Origin: Bradyrhizobium icense
GTDB taxonomy: Bacteria > Pseudomonadota > Alphaproteobacteria > Rhizobiales > Xanthobacteraceae
Assembly: GCF_001693385.1 (NCBI RefSeq)
Contig: NZ_CP016428.1
Coordinates: 3,534,001-3,598,000, forward strand
DNA: 64,000 bases
Direction of reading: 5' to 3'
In this document: positions 17,159 to 27,053 of the stretch, one piece after another
Layout of the letters: each line of letters starts with the position of its first letter
How positions within the stretch are numbered: the first letter of the stretch is position 1
Made by a program: the position numbers and the translations under genes
The notes under the pieces: generated by a model
Told to the model about the DNA's origin: nothing
The model's database searches: none
The model's input: the letters and a program-made list of their open reading frames with translations, nothing else

Positions 17159-17201
17159 TCCGGAACGCTGGATGCTCGCAGTAGCAAGCAAGTCGCGTAA
17201 A

Positions 17202-17313
17202 GTGGGCAAAGGAGCGTTAGCGACGTGCCCACCATCTATCCGCGATCGCGCTGCTTGATGGTGAGCACGCGGAGCCTGTCATCGGGCGCGCGCGACCCGA
17301 TGACTTTGCCCAC
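17202..17313. repeat. Interspersed repeat with terminal inverted repeats
   Basis: Perfect 10-bp terminal inverted repeats GTGGGCAAAG (17202-17211) and CTTTGCCCAC (17304-17313) bound the element. A 7-bp GTGGGCA/TGCCCAC hairpin lies at the left end, and a 9-bp stem (17278-17286 / 17296-17304) at the right. No ORF is present. It resembles short repeats scattered in Bradyrhizobium genomes. Confidence 0.6.
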
Positions 17314-17378
17314 CCTACGATTTTGCTCCGGATTGCGAACTGATTTGCTGCGCGCGCAAGTATGTGCGTTCTCTACCG

Positions 17379-17415
17379 CCACATCATTGCGACCCGTTGG
17401 CTCGCAATGATGTGG
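17379..17415. repeat. REP-like 14-bp perfect inverted repeat
   Basis: The arms CCACATCATTGCGA (17379-17392) and TCGCAATGATGTGG (17402-17415) are perfectly complementary around a 9-nt loop. With no T run it looks more like a REP element than a terminator. It sits downstream of the convergent end of the TetR gene. Confidence 0.7.
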
Positions 17416-17470
17416 AGCAAGCCGTTGGCTCATCCGGGCTGCGAGAATTTAGCGCGTTGACGAGTCCAGC

Positions 17471-18163
17471 TCACAAGTCTTGCCGGGTCAGCCTCCCGTG
17501 CGGCACCACCGGCCGGGCGGGCGCTTTCTTCGCCGGCGTCTCGCCGCCGGTCAGCGCCATCACCGAAACCGAAACCACGCGGTCGACGATCGCATCCACG
17601 TCGTTGAGGTCGCACTGCCCTTCCGACAATCTGGCCAGCCGCTCTTTTTCCCGGATGGTGTGATGCGACATCGCCAGCGCGAAATGCAGTCCCCAGTAGA
17701 GTTCGGCGTCGTCGCGGCCGGGCAGCGAGCGGCGCATCGCGGCGATGAATTTCCGCAAGTGATCGACCTCGCGGTTCTTGATGCGACGGATCGGCGGCAC
17801 CGATTCAATGGATGCGCGGATCATGAAGCGTGCCGCGGTCGAACCTTCGCGGTCCGGGCCGAGGCAGCCGCGCAGAGTGGGGCCTACCAGGGCGTGCAAA
17901 ATGGCGTCGATCGGCGCGCGGCCGCCGCCTTTCTCCTCCGCAAATTTCAGCTCGTTGAGCCGCTCGCGGTTGGTAGCGAGGCTCCGGGTGACGAACAGTT
18001 CCGCGATCAACTCGTCCTTGGAACCGAAATGATAATTCACCGCGGCCAGATTGACGTTTGCTTCCGCGACGATGTCGCGCAGCGTCACGTCGCCGAAACC
18101 GCGATCGGCGTAAAGCTTTTCCGCGGCGGCAAGGATGGCAGACCGGGTCCGATCGCTCGACAT
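17471..18163 (-). CDS. TetR-family regulator (PsrA-like)
   Basis: A 230-aa TetR-type repressor. The N-terminal helix-turn-helix is RSAILAAAEKLYADRGF and RDIVAEANVNLAAVNYHF; the C-terminal helical domain binds the ligand. MSSDRTRS at 18163 is the natural start; the longer frame to 18244 covers the operator region. It diverges from an acyl-CoA dehydrogenase gene, and the intergenic region has a GAAAC-N4-GTTTG box like that of the fatty acid regulator PsrA. I infer control of acyl-CoA catabolism, with an acyl-CoA or fatty acid ligand likely. It ends in a basic Pro/Ala tail. Confidence 0.9.
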   Translation of the reverse strand: MSSDRTRSAILAAAEKLYADRGFGDVTLRDIVAEANVNLAAVNYHFGSKDELIAELFVTRSLATNRERLNELKFAEEKGGGRAPIDAILHALVGPTLRGCLGPDREGSTAARFMIRASIESVPPIRRIKNREVDHLRKFIAAMRRSLPGRDDAELYWGLHFALAMSHHTIREKERLARLSEGQCDLNDVDAIVDRVVSVSVMALTGGETPAKKAPARPVVPHGRLTRQDL

Positions 18164-18191
18164 GGCTGGCGCCCATTTGGGGGAGTTGCAA

Positions 18192-18222
18192 TTCAAACAG
18201 TTGTATGAAACTATCGTTTGAA
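18192..18222. promoter_or_regulatory. PsrA-like operator between TetR and acyl-CoA dehydrogenase genes
   Basis: GAAAC-TATC-GTTTG (18207-18220) matches the PsrA half-site arrangement (G/C)AAAC-N2-4-GTTT(G/C). It is embedded in a wider symmetry with TTCAAAC (18192-18198) and GTTTGAA (18216-18222). It lies about 30-60 bp upstream of the TetR start and some 150 bp upstream of the dehydrogenase, suitable for repressing both. Confidence 0.55.
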
Positions 18223-18373
18223 GGGCCGGAAATGTCAACCGCATTTGCGAGCGTGTTGCATCTCCAGCCGGTCGGCACGGTCAGCCGGATTCGCCAGACG
18301 GCTTGCAGGCCGGACGCGGCGGGCAGACAGTGCGGCCAAACGATTTCAGAAGCCGAGAGCCGAGGAGCGTCCC

Positions 18374-19606
<1,233 letters not shown>

Positions 19607-19662
19607 CGGGAACGCTCTGATGGCGCTCCCCAAAGTCTAAGAAGAATTGAGGGAGCGTCATC

Positions 19663-20721
19663 GTGGCGGACGGCGTCAGGAAAGACGAAGAGTTCTCGGG
19701 CACCAAGGAAGTCGAGGAGCGTCATCGCATTGACGAGGCGAGCCTCGACCGCTGGATGCGCGAGCATGTCGAGGGCTATCAGGGGCCGCTGAAAGTCCTG
19801 CAGTTCAAGGGCGGCCAATCCAACCCGACCTACAAGCTCGAAACGCCGGCCCGATCCTATGTGATGCGCCGAAAACCGTTCGGCAAATTGCTGCCGTCGG
19901 CGCATGCGGTGGATCGCGAGTTCCGCGTCATCGCGGCGCTCGGCAAGCAGGGCTTCCCGGTCGCAAAAGCCTATGCGCTGTGCACCGATGACGCCGTGAT
20001 CGGCGCCGCCTTCTACATCATGTCGATGGAAGATGGCCGGGTGTTCTGGGACCCGACGCTGCCGAGCCAGACGCCGGATGCGCGGCGAAGAATCTTCACC
20101 AGCAAGATCGAGACGCTGGCGAAGCTCCACGTCTTCAATCCGGAAGCGATCGGTCTCGGTGATTTCGGCAAGCCCGGCAACTATTTCGCCCGCCAGATCG
20201 ACCGCTGGACCAAGCAGTATCGTGCATCCGAGACGCAGCACATTCCGGAATTCGAGAAGGTGGCCGAATGGCTGCCGCGTACCGTGCCTGAGCAGAAGCG
20301 CGTCTCGATCGTCCACGGCGACTATCGCCTCGACAACATGATTTTCCATGCGACGGAACCGCGGGTGCAGGCGGTGCTGGATTGGGAGCTGTCGACGCTT
20401 GGCGATCCCATGGCCGACTTCACCTATCTGTTGATGCAGTGGACCATGCCGGGCTTGGAAAAAGCCGATCTCAAGGCGCTCAACATTCCGAGCCTGGAAG
20501 AGGCCGCGCAGATCTATTGCGACGTTACCGGCATGGAAGTGCCCGACCTCAACTGGTACTTCGCTTACAACATGTTCCGCCTTGCCGGCATCACGCAGGG
20601 TATCGCCGGCCGGATCCGCGACGGCACCGCGGCGAATGCCAAGGCGCTGGAGTCGGCGGCGCGCACCGTGCCCCTGTCAAAGTCCTCCTGGGAATACGCT
20701 CAGAAGGCCGGCGCGATCTGA
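19663..20721 (+). CDS. Phosphotransferase (APH family, ACAD10/11-associated type)
   Basis: A 352-aa kinase-like protein of the aminoglycoside phosphotransferase superfamily. The ATP-binding N-lobe contains YVMRRKPFGKLLPSAHAVD, the catalytic loop is VHGDYRLDNMIF and the metal motif is VLDWELSTLGDP. Bacterial homologues beside acyl-CoA dehydrogenases correspond to the kinase domain fused in mammalian ACAD10/11, where it phosphorylates 4-hydroxyacyl-CoA so that the dehydrogenase domain can eliminate phosphate. The same pairing here suggests use of hydroxy fatty acids, not antibiotic resistance. The start is GTG at 19663 after GAGGGAG. Confidence 0.9.
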   Translation: MADGVRKDEEFSGTKEVEERHRIDEASLDRWMREHVEGYQGPLKVLQFKGGQSNPTYKLETPARSYVMRRKPFGKLLPSAHAVDREFRVIAALGKQGFPVAKAYALCTDDAVIGAAFYIMSMEDGRVFWDPTLPSQTPDARRRIFTSKIETLAKLHVFNPEAIGLGDFGKPGNYFARQIDRWTKQYRASETQHIPEFEKVAEWLPRTVPEQKRVSIVHGDYRLDNMIFHATEPRVQAVLDWELSTLGDPMADFTYLLMQWTMPGLEKADLKALNIPSLEEAAQIYCDVTGMEVPDLNWYFAYNMFRLAGITQGIAGRIRDGTAANAKALESAARTVPLSKSSWEYAQKAGAI

Positions 20722-20739
20722 TCCGCGCGACTAACCGAC

Positions 20740-21651
20740 TTGGCACTCTCACCGAATATTCGCGGCAGCCTGCTGATGGCGGTGTCCATGGCGGCGTTCA
20801 CCATGAACGACTCCATCACCAAGGCGGTGTCGTCAGAGATGAACTTCGGCCAGGTGATGCTGGTGCGCGGGTTGTTCGCGATCGTGCTGGTCGCGGCGTT
20901 CGCGTACCATCAGGACGCGCTGCGGCCGCTGCGCACGCTGATGCTCAAACCGGTAGCGCTCCGGGTGTTCGGCGAGATCGGCGGCACGATCGCGTTCATG
21001 GCGGCGCTCGTGCATCTGCCACTCGCCAACACCTCTGCGATCTTCCAGGCGCTGCCGCTGGCAATCACGCTCGGCGCCGCCGTGATATTTGGCGAGCCGG
21101 TCGGCTGGCGGCGCTGGTCGGCGATTGTCGCAGGCTTCATCGGCGTACTCATCATCGTGCGGCCGGGGCTTGCCGGCTTCAGCCAGTTCTCGCTGTTCGC
21201 GCTGGTGTCAGTGGCGTTCTGCGCGCTGCGCGATCTCGCCACCCGGCGCATACCCGCAAAGATCCCTTCGCTGTTCATCACCTTGCTGACCACGGTGACG
21301 GTGACCACGGCCGGCGGCGTCATCCTCGTTCCACTCGGCGGCTGGACGCCGCCATCCGCGAGCGCCCTTGGCTTGCTGACGCTGGCCGCAGTGCTGCTGC
21401 TGATCGGCTATCAATGCATCATCTCCGCGCTGCGCTCGGGCGACATCTCGGCGGTCGCGCCGTTCCGCTATTCCGCGCTGATATGGGCAATGCTGCTCGG
21501 CTACCTCGCGTTCGGCGATGTACCCGACGCAATGATGGTGCTGGGCGCCTCGATCATCGTGGCGTCCGGCCTCTACGCCTTCTACCGCGAGCGCATCCGT
21601 CACCGCGTGCTGGCGGCGGAATCGTCCGGCTTGCCGCCGGACGGGTTGTGA
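20740..21651 (+). CDS. EamA/DMT-family transporter
   Basis: A 303-aa inner membrane protein with about ten hydrophobic segments arranged as two EamA repeats (first from SLLMAVSMAAFTMNDS, second from LFALVSVAFCALRDL). It belongs to the drug/metabolite transporter superfamily, which exports metabolites or amino acids. The start is TTG at 20740, 18 bp after the phosphotransferase stop, so it is probably the third gene of the acyl-CoA operon. The substrate cannot be predicted. Confidence 0.9.
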   Translation: MALSPNIRGSLLMAVSMAAFTMNDSITKAVSSEMNFGQVMLVRGLFAIVLVAAFAYHQDALRPLRTLMLKPVALRVFGEIGGTIAFMAALVHLPLANTSAIFQALPLAITLGAAVIFGEPVGWRRWSAIVAGFIGVLIIVRPGLAGFSQFSLFALVSVAFCALRDLATRRIPAKIPSLFITLLTTVTVTTAGGVILVPLGGWTPPSASALGLLTLAAVLLLIGYQCIISALRSGDISAVAPFRYSALIWAMLLGYLAFGDVPDAMMVLGASIIVASGLYAFYRERIRHRVLAAESSGLPPDGL

Positions 21652-21668
21652 TCATGGAGCTTTGGCGA

Positions 21669-22454
21669 TCAGATTGGCTTGCCGGTGTACGGCATCGACG
21701 CGGTGAGGCCGCCGTCGACCGGGATCGCCTGGCCGTTGACATAGGAAGCGTCGTCGCTGGCGAGGAACAGGCCCATTGCCGCGAGTTCGTGCGGCTGGCC
21801 GGCGCGCTTCAGGGGATTGAGCTGGCCGATCTTGTCCTGGGTGCCGCGCTCCTTGGCGCGGTCGAACACCGGCTTGGTCATGCCGGTTTCGATCAGGCCG
21901 GGGCATACCGCGTTGATGCGCACGCCGGTGCCGGACAGCGAATAGGCGGTGGTCTGCACCAGGCTGATGACGCCGGCCTTGCTGGCGCCATAAGGGTGGC
22001 CGCTGGCGCCGGCCTTCAGGCCTGCAACGGAAGCGGTGCAGACGATCGAGCCGGATTTTTGCCGGATCATGTGCGGCATCGAATGCTTGATCGCGAGGAA
22101 CGGGCCGATCAGATTGACGCGCAACACTTCCTGCCAGTGCTCGACGGTCTGCTCGGCCAGCGGAACCAGCCCGCCACTGACGCCGGCATTGGCCCAGATC
22201 GCGTCGAGCCTGCCATATTTCGCGATCGCCTTGTCGATGAACGCCTTCACGTCCGCTTCGGAACCGGCATCCGCCATCACAGCCTCGACGGTGCCACCGG
22301 CATCGCCGACCAGTTTGGCGGTCTCCTTCACGCCCTCGGTCCTGTCGACGATGACGAGCTTCGCGCCCTCCCTGGAGAACAGCAGCGACGCCGCGCGCCC
22401 GATGCCGCTGCCAGCACCTGTGATGACGACGGATTTGCCTTCGAGGCGGCCCAT
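21669..22454 (-). CDS. SDR-family oxidoreductase
   Basis: A 261-aa classical short-chain dehydrogenase. It has the cofactor motif TGAGSGIG near the N-terminus, NAG at WANAGVSGG, catalytic Ser in CTASVAGLK and YGASK. ASYVNGQAIPVDGG forms the usual C-terminal block. VDRTEG after the second strand suggests NAD rather than NADP. The start at 22454 is set by AAGGGAG upstream; the frame further upstream overlaps the histidine phosphatase gene. It converges on the EamA gene. The substrate is unknown; in context it may be a 3-hydroxyacyl-CoA or alcohol dehydrogenase. Confidence 0.93.
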   Translation of the reverse strand: MGRLEGKSVVITGAGSGIGRAASLLFSREGAKLVIVDRTEGVKETAKLVGDAGGTVEAVMADAGSEADVKAFIDKAIAKYGRLDAIWANAGVSGGLVPLAEQTVEHWQEVLRVNLIGPFLAIKHSMPHMIRQKSGSIVCTASVAGLKAGASGHPYGASKAGVISLVQTTAYSLSGTGVRINAVCPGLIETGMTKPVFDRAKERGTQDKIGQLNPLKRAGQPHELAAMGLFLASDDASYVNGQAIPVDGGLTASMPYTGKPI

Positions 22455-22594
22455 GAGCTTCTCCCTTACGGTGTTATGCGCGCTGGCGTCTGCCGCCTCG
22501 CGGAATTCAAACAAGATTTCAAACGTCAGAGTGACTTGAGGCGATGCGTGCTCTGACGTACAGCGACAACGAACGATATTGAAGGGCTTTGGCG

Positions 22595-23305
22595 ATGTCC
22601 AATGCAGACAAACCGCGACTGGTTTCGACGCGATGGTGGTGGGTGCGTCATGCGCCGGTTCGCGAAGATAACGGCTGCATTTACGGGCAGAAGGATCTTG
22701 GCTGCGACTGCAGCGATCGCATCGTGTTCGAGGCAGTCGGAAAAATCCTGCCGCGCAATGCAATCTGGTATGCAAGCAATCTGAAGCGCACACATCAGAC
22801 CGCACATGCGATCTGGGCGGCGGGATTTCCCAAGCCGATGGAGATGCCGCACGTAAATGCGTTCGCCGAGCAGCATCTCGGTGAGTGGCAAGGCCTCAAT
22901 CGCGCGGCGTTCCTCGCCAGCCGTCCGCTCGGCAGTCACTGGTTTGCGGAAATCGACGAGGTCCCGCCCGGCGGTGAGAGTTTTATGGACCTCTACAACC
23001 GCGTCAGCGGCGCTATCGAACGCATCAATGCCGAACAGTCGGGCGGGGACGTGATCGTCGTCGCCCATGGCGGCACGATCAGAGCCGCCATCGGTCATGC
23101 ACTCGGCGGCCATCCCGATAAGGGCATGGCCTTCGATATCGACAATTGCTCGGTGACGCGGCTCGATCACCTGTCCAGCGCCAGTCACAGCCGCTGGCGG
23201 CTGCCGATGGTCAACCAGCAGCCGTGGATGGCGGATGCCTCGCACAACGCCATGCACCAGCCGGCGGGACCGGAGGTCGAGCCGCCGGCGACAAAACTCG
23301 CTTGA
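22595..23305 (+). CDS. Histidine phosphatase family protein
   Basis: A 236-aa member of the phosphoglycerate mutase-like histidine phosphatase family. The catalytic motif is VRHAPV (the usual RHG/RHA with the phosphorylated His), with Arg in SNLKRTHQTA, Glu in HLGEWQG, and the second His in VVAHGGTIRAA. The family covers small-molecule phosphatases such as the cobalamin and sugar-phosphate types. ATG at 22595 was preferred to the TTG at 22589 on RBS spacing. The last ~35 residues are a polar tail. It is divergent from the SDR gene and lies 89 bp before a second SDR. Confidence 0.9.
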   Translation: MSNADKPRLVSTRWWWVRHAPVREDNGCIYGQKDLGCDCSDRIVFEAVGKILPRNAIWYASNLKRTHQTAHAIWAAGFPKPMEMPHVNAFAEQHLGEWQGLNRAAFLASRPLGSHWFAEIDEVPPGGESFMDLYNRVSGAIERINAEQSGGDVIVVAHGGTIRAAIGHALGGHPDKGMAFDIDNCSVTRLDHLSSASHSRWRLPMVNQQPWMADASHNAMHQPAGPEVEPPATKLA

Positions 23306-23394
23306 CGCTTGAAGTTGTCGAGGACCGCAAAGGCTGCTTAGTTCGAATTCAAGACCAAACCGGCATCGCGCTGGATCAACATCGGGAGAGAGAC

Positions 23395-24162
23395 ATGAGC
23401 TTGTTCGATATGACCGGGAAAGTCGCAGTCATCACCGGCTCGACGCGCGGCATCGGCCGTGCCATTGCCGAGCGGATGGCCGAGCACGGCGCGAAGGTCG
23501 TGATCTCCTCGCGCAAGCAGGATGTTTGCGACCAGGTCACCAAGGAAATCAACGACAAGTTCGGCAAGGGGACAGCGGTTGCGATCGCCGCGAACATTTC
23601 CAGCAAGGAAAACCTGCAAAACCTCGTCGACGAGTCCAACCGCGCCTTTGGCAAGATCGACGTGCTGGTCTGCAACGCCGCGTCCAATCCCTATTACGGC
23701 CCGCTCGGCGGCATCTCCGATGAACAGTTCCGCAAGATCCTGGACAACAACATCGTCGCCAACAACTGGCTGATCAACATGGTGGTGCCGCAGATGATCG
23801 AGCGCAAGGACGGCTCGATCATCATCGTCTCCTCGATCGGCGGGCTGAAGGGCTCGACCGTGCTCGGCGCCTACGCGATCTCGAAGGCCGCCGACATGCA
23901 GCTCGCGCGCAACCTCGCCTGCGAATACGGCAAGCACAATATCCGCGTGAACTGCATCGCGCCCGGCCTGATCAAGACCGATTTCGCCAAGGCGCTGTGG
24001 GACAATCCCGAGACGCTGAAGGCTTCCACGGCGCGCTCGCCGCTCTTGCGCATCGGTGTGCCCGACGAGATCGCGGGCGCCGCGGTGCTGATGGGATCGA
24101 AGGCCGGCGACTTCATGACCGGGCAGACCATCGTGATCGATGGCGGTGCTACGATTAGTTGA
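23395..24162 (+). CDS. SDR-family oxidoreductase (second)
   Basis: A 255-aa classical short-chain dehydrogenase. It has TGSTRGIG (cofactor), SSRKQD after strand 2 (basic residues suggest NADP), CNAASNP, the catalytic Ser in VSSIGGLKG and YAISK. GQTIVIDGGATIS ends the chain. This pattern is close to DHRS4-like/FabG-like reductases. GGGAGAGAGAC before ATG at 23395 fixes the start. Together with the dehydrogenase, phosphotransferase and first SDR it suggests a beta-oxidation-like set, but the reaction is not established. Confidence 0.93.
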   Translation: MSLFDMTGKVAVITGSTRGIGRAIAERMAEHGAKVVISSRKQDVCDQVTKEINDKFGKGTAVAIAANISSKENLQNLVDESNRAFGKIDVLVCNAASNPYYGPLGGISDEQFRKILDNNIVANNWLINMVVPQMIERKDGSIIIVSSIGGLKGSTVLGAYAISKAADMQLARNLACEYGKHNIRVNCIAPGLIKTDFAKALWDNPETLKASTARSPLLRIGVPDEIAGAAVLMGSKAGDFMTGQTIVIDGGATIS

Positions 24163-24315
24163 TCTCGTGTCCCGGACGCGGTTAGCCTAGGCGATGCGAA
24201 GCATCGTCCGGCAGCGCTGCTCCGCAGAGCCGGCACCCATGCATGCCGGCATACAGCGATAGGCCCCGGCTCAGCGACGCATCACTTCGTGCTGCGTCGC
24301 GTCCGGGGGACGAGA
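24163..24315. repeat. About 150-bp interspersed palindromic repeat
   Basis: The outer arms, TCTCGTGTCCCGGACGCG (24163-24180) and its near-complement at 24298-24315, enclose further inverted segments rich in GCAGCG/CGCTGC. No ORF is supported. The element fills the space between the convergent SDR and serine hydrolase genes and resembles a common Bradyrhizobium intergenic repeat. Confidence 0.65.
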
Positions 24316-24317
24316 AC

Positions 24318-25538
24318 TCACTCCACCGCCGCATACACCAAATCCCGCAGCATGTTGCGGATGTATTCGCGCTGGCCGGGGCCCTGCATCATGAAGACCG
24401 TGAACAGGTCTTCTGCGGGATCGATGAAGAAGAATGTGCCGGCCATCCCGCTCCAGAAGAACTGGCCGAGCGAGCCCGGGAAGGGCGCAATGCCGCGGTG
24501 CGTGCGGACCGCGAAGCCCAACCCAAAACCGTGACCCGGCGGCATCAGCGGCGAGTCGACCTTCACGTCGGGGGCGAGATGGTCCGATGCCATCAGCTCC
24601 AGCGTCTTGCGGCCGATGATCCTGTTGCCGTCGAGCGATCCGCCGTTGAGCAGCATCTGGCAGAAGCGGGCGTAGTCCATGGTGGTCGAGACCAGCCCGC
24701 CGCCGCCCGATTCCATCGCAGGCTTCTCCAGCATGTTGAACAACTGCACCTTGTCGCCGTTCCACGGATCGGTCGCGAACGGTTCGGCGAGACGGGCAGC
24801 GTTCGCTTCCGCGGTATGGAAAGCGGTCTCGGCCATCTGCAGCGGCGCCAGGATGCGCTCGGTCAGGAACGCGCCGAGCGACTTGTCGGAGACGACTTCG
24901 ATGATGCGGCCGAGCACGTCGGTCGAGCGGCTATAGTTCCACTCCGCGCCCGGCTGGCAGATCAGCGGCATGCCCGCGATCATGGCCGCGTGTTCGGCGT
25001 TGGTGATCTTGCGGCTGCGCAGCCGTGACTGCTGGTAGAGCTGCTGGACCAGGCCGTTGCCGGTGTGGTCGTAGGTCAGGCCCGAGGTATGCCGCAGCAG
25101 GTCCTGAACGGTCATCTGCCGCTTCGCGGGGACGAGTTCGAGCTTGCCGTTGTTCTCGACGCCGACCTTCTGGTCGGCAAACTCCGGAATGAACTTTGCG
25201 ACGGGATCGCCCAGGATGAAGTGGCCGTCCTCGACCAGCATCATGATGCCGACCGAGACGATCGGTTTGGTCATCGAGAAGATGCGGAAGATGCTGTCAT
25301 GGGCCATCGGCGTGGTTGCCGCCGGGCTCTGCCGGCCGATCGCATCGAACCAGCCGACCTGGCCGCGCCGGGCGACCATGACGGTGGCGCCGGGCAGGGT
25401 TCCCTTGTCCACCTCGCGCTTGAAGGCATCCGACATCCGCTGCAGGCGGACGCTCGAGAGGCCGATGGTTTCCGGCTTGGCGTCGGGGAGAGAAGGGGTC
25501 TGAGGGGTTGTCTGGCGGGCGGCGGTCTGCGCGTTCAT
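24318..25538 (-). CDS. Serine hydrolase, class C beta-lactamase family
   Basis: A 406-aa penicillin-binding-protein-like serine hydrolase. It has the nucleophile motif SMTK (Ser88-Lys91), a YSR tyrosine motif (EWNYSRSTD) in place of YxN, and a C-terminal HGFGLGF in the KTG-equivalent position. This layout fits esterase EstB or 6-aminohexanoate-hydrolase types rather than true beta-lactamases. No signal peptide is visible, so it is probably cytoplasmic. The start at 25538 is supported by CGGGGAGAG; a longer reading to 25724 would run through tRNA-Trp and is wrong. It may hydrolyse an ester linked to the neighbouring catabolic genes. Confidence 0.9.
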   Translation of the reverse strand: MNAQTAARQTTPQTPSLPDAKPETIGLSSVRLQRMSDAFKREVDKGTLPGATVMVARRGQVGWFDAIGRQSPAATTPMAHDSIFRIFSMTKPIVSVGIMMLVEDGHFILGDPVAKFIPEFADQKVGVENNGKLELVPAKRQMTVQDLLRHTSGLTYDHTGNGLVQQLYQQSRLRSRKITNAEHAAMIAGMPLICQPGAEWNYSRSTDVLGRIIEVVSDKSLGAFLTERILAPLQMAETAFHTAEANAARLAEPFATDPWNGDKVQLFNMLEKPAMESGGGGLVSTTMDYARFCQMLLNGGSLDGNRIIGRKTLELMASDHLAPDVKVDSPLMPPGHGFGLGFAVRTHRGIAPFPGSLGQFFWSGMAGTFFFIDPAEDLFTVFMMQGPGQREYIRNMLRDLVYAAVE

Positions 25539-25687
25539 GGTCTCTCCCCGTTGCGCTTGTTGTTGTGATGGCCAAGTTTGACGCACAAGGCGTGCTTTGG
25601 ATAGGGCGTCAAGCGGCTTCGCCCTTGCAATCAGGGTATGCCCTATGCTTGAAACAGCGCGAACCGACGCGCGCGCCGGTTCCCTGC

Positions 25688-25763
25688 AGGAGTGTAGCTC
25701 AATTGGTAGAGCACCGGTCTCCAAAACCGGGGGTCGCAGGTTCGAGCCCTGCCACTCCTGCCA
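25688..25763 (+). tRNA. tRNA-Trp(CCA)
   Basis: The acceptor stem AGGAGTG (25688-25694) pairs with CACTCCT (25753-25759), followed by discriminator G and an encoded CCA. The anticodon is CCA in TCTCCAAAA, the T-loop GGTTCGAGCCC. Length is 76 nt. In many proteobacteria it directly precedes secE; here secE is 5.2 kb away. Confidence 0.96.
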
Positions 25764-25838
25764 GCTAAATCAAATACTTGCGCTGATTATCGATACACCG
25801 GCGATGCCTTCGGATCGATCCGCTTTGCGAGCGTGAGA

Positions 25839-27053
25839 TCATGCAATCCCAACGGCTGATCGCTCAGCCGGCCGGGCCAACTCGCCGCCGATTGGTTGGG
25901 ATTTGTCCGCGATCGGCGGACCCGTGTGGGCGTGGGCCGATTTTTCGACGCGCTTCGACCACGAGCGGTAGTAGGCGACAGCCGTCATGATGGAGATGCC
26001 GGCGGTTCCAACCAGAAGTTGCGCGATCATTCCGTCTGAAGTCTTCGTCAGGACAAAATATCCGATGAACGCAAGGTAGATGCCGACCGCAAACACTTCG
26101 AGAGACTGCTGGCCGCATTTGACCAGAGGCTTCCAGACGGTGGCGCGCAGTCCGGCCGCATCGATCGGCAAGAAGCGCGCGCCCAGGATGATTACGACGG
26201 CCAGATGCAGGAAGCGGTACGGCGCCAGATTGGTCTTGTCGTTCGGGTTGAAAGCTTCGAACAGAGCGCGCGGAAAAGCCTTCTGAAGTTCCGGTATCAG
26301 CCCGGCAAGCGTCATGACGGCGGCGAAGAGCAAGTAAGCCATCCCGAACACGAGGACCGCTCTGGAGCGCACCAGGAAATGCAGCGTATTGGCCCCGCCC
26401 AGTGCCAGCCACGCGCCGAGCACGAAGAGTAGCTGCCACGTGAATGGGTTGAAGTACCAAACTCCCGACGGATACGACGGCAGGTTCCAGCCGAATTGCC
26501 GGGCGGTGATGTAGAGCAATACGGATCCCAGCATGATCCAGTTGCGACGCCTGAGCATCAGCCAGAGCACGGGCGGAAAGGCGCCCATCAGGACGACGTA
26601 GAGCGGCAGCACGTCGAGGTTCAGCGGCTTGTATCGGAGCAACAGTCCTTGCGTGAGGGTTTCGACCGGCGCGTTCAACAGGGGGGCGACATTGAATCGA
26701 TCGACGAGGTCAGGCGTGTTGAAGCTGTTTGTGAGGAAATGGACGGAAGCCAAGTAGAACACCAACAGCAAAATGTGGGCGACGTAGATCTGCCAGACGC
26801 GCCGGAATAGTCTCGTCGTTCCGAAAACGAAGCCGCCCTCGACCATTCGCCTGCCGAACACGAGCGCCGAAGTGTAGCCGGAAATGAAAACGAACAGATC
26901 GGCGCCGTCGCTGAAGCCGTAGTTTCGGAACGAAAACCAGGCCAGCACGCTGGTGGAGACGTGGCCAAGAAACATCAGCCAGTTGGCAAGGCCGCGTAAC
27001 AGGTCGAGCCGCAAATCCCGCTTTGGAAGGGGAAGGGCAGTTTCGACCTTCAT
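25839..27053 (-). CDS. OpgC-family membrane acyltransferase
   Basis: A 404-aa polytopic membrane protein with about ten hydrophobic segments. The opening RDLRLDLLRGLANWLMFLGH and the FVFISGYTSALVFGRR block match the OpgC family, inner membrane acyltransferase-3-like proteins. E. coli OpgC adds succinyl groups to osmoregulated periplasmic glucans. In Bradyrhizobium the glucans are cyclic and carry phosphocholine or succinyl groups, so modification of cyclic glucan is a reasonable inference. It ends in a soluble basic C-terminal tail. It stands alone, convergent with tRNA-Trp, with no glucan synthase nearby. Confidence 0.88.
   Translation of the reverse strand: MKVETALPLPKRDLRLDLLRGLANWLMFLGHVSTSVLAWFSFRNYGFSDGADLFVFISGYTSALVFGRRMVEGGFVFGTTRLFRRVWQIYVAHILLLVFYLASVHFLTNSFNTPDLVDRFNVAPLLNAPVETLTQGLLLRYKPLNLDVLPLYVVLMGAFPPVLWLMLRRRNWIMLGSVLLYITARQFGWNLPSYPSGVWYFNPFTWQLLFVLGAWLALGGANTLHFLVRSRAVLVFGMAYLLFAAVMTLAGLIPELQKAFPRALFEAFNPNDKTNLAPYRFLHLAVVIILGARFLPIDAAGLRATVWKPLVKCGQQSLEVFAVGIYLAFIGYFVLTKTSDGMIAQLLVGTAGISIMTAVAYYRSWSKRVEKSAHAHTGPPIADKSQPIGGELARPAERSAVGIA

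Noticed and set aside
19663..20721. Aminoglycoside resistance kinase
   Set aside because: The APH fold is present, but pairing with an acyl-CoA dehydrogenase and ACAD10/11-like sequence points to acyl-CoA metabolism.
20382..22556. A 724-codon plus-strand frame spanning phosphotransferase, EamA and SDR genes
   Set aside because: It overlaps three genes with clear family motifs and is itself Arg-rich and motif-free; an artefact of high GC.
24318..25538. Beta-lactam resistance gene
   Set aside because: SxxK is present, but YSR and HxG replace the YxN/KTG of true class C enzymes and no signal peptide is seen; an esterase-like role fits better.
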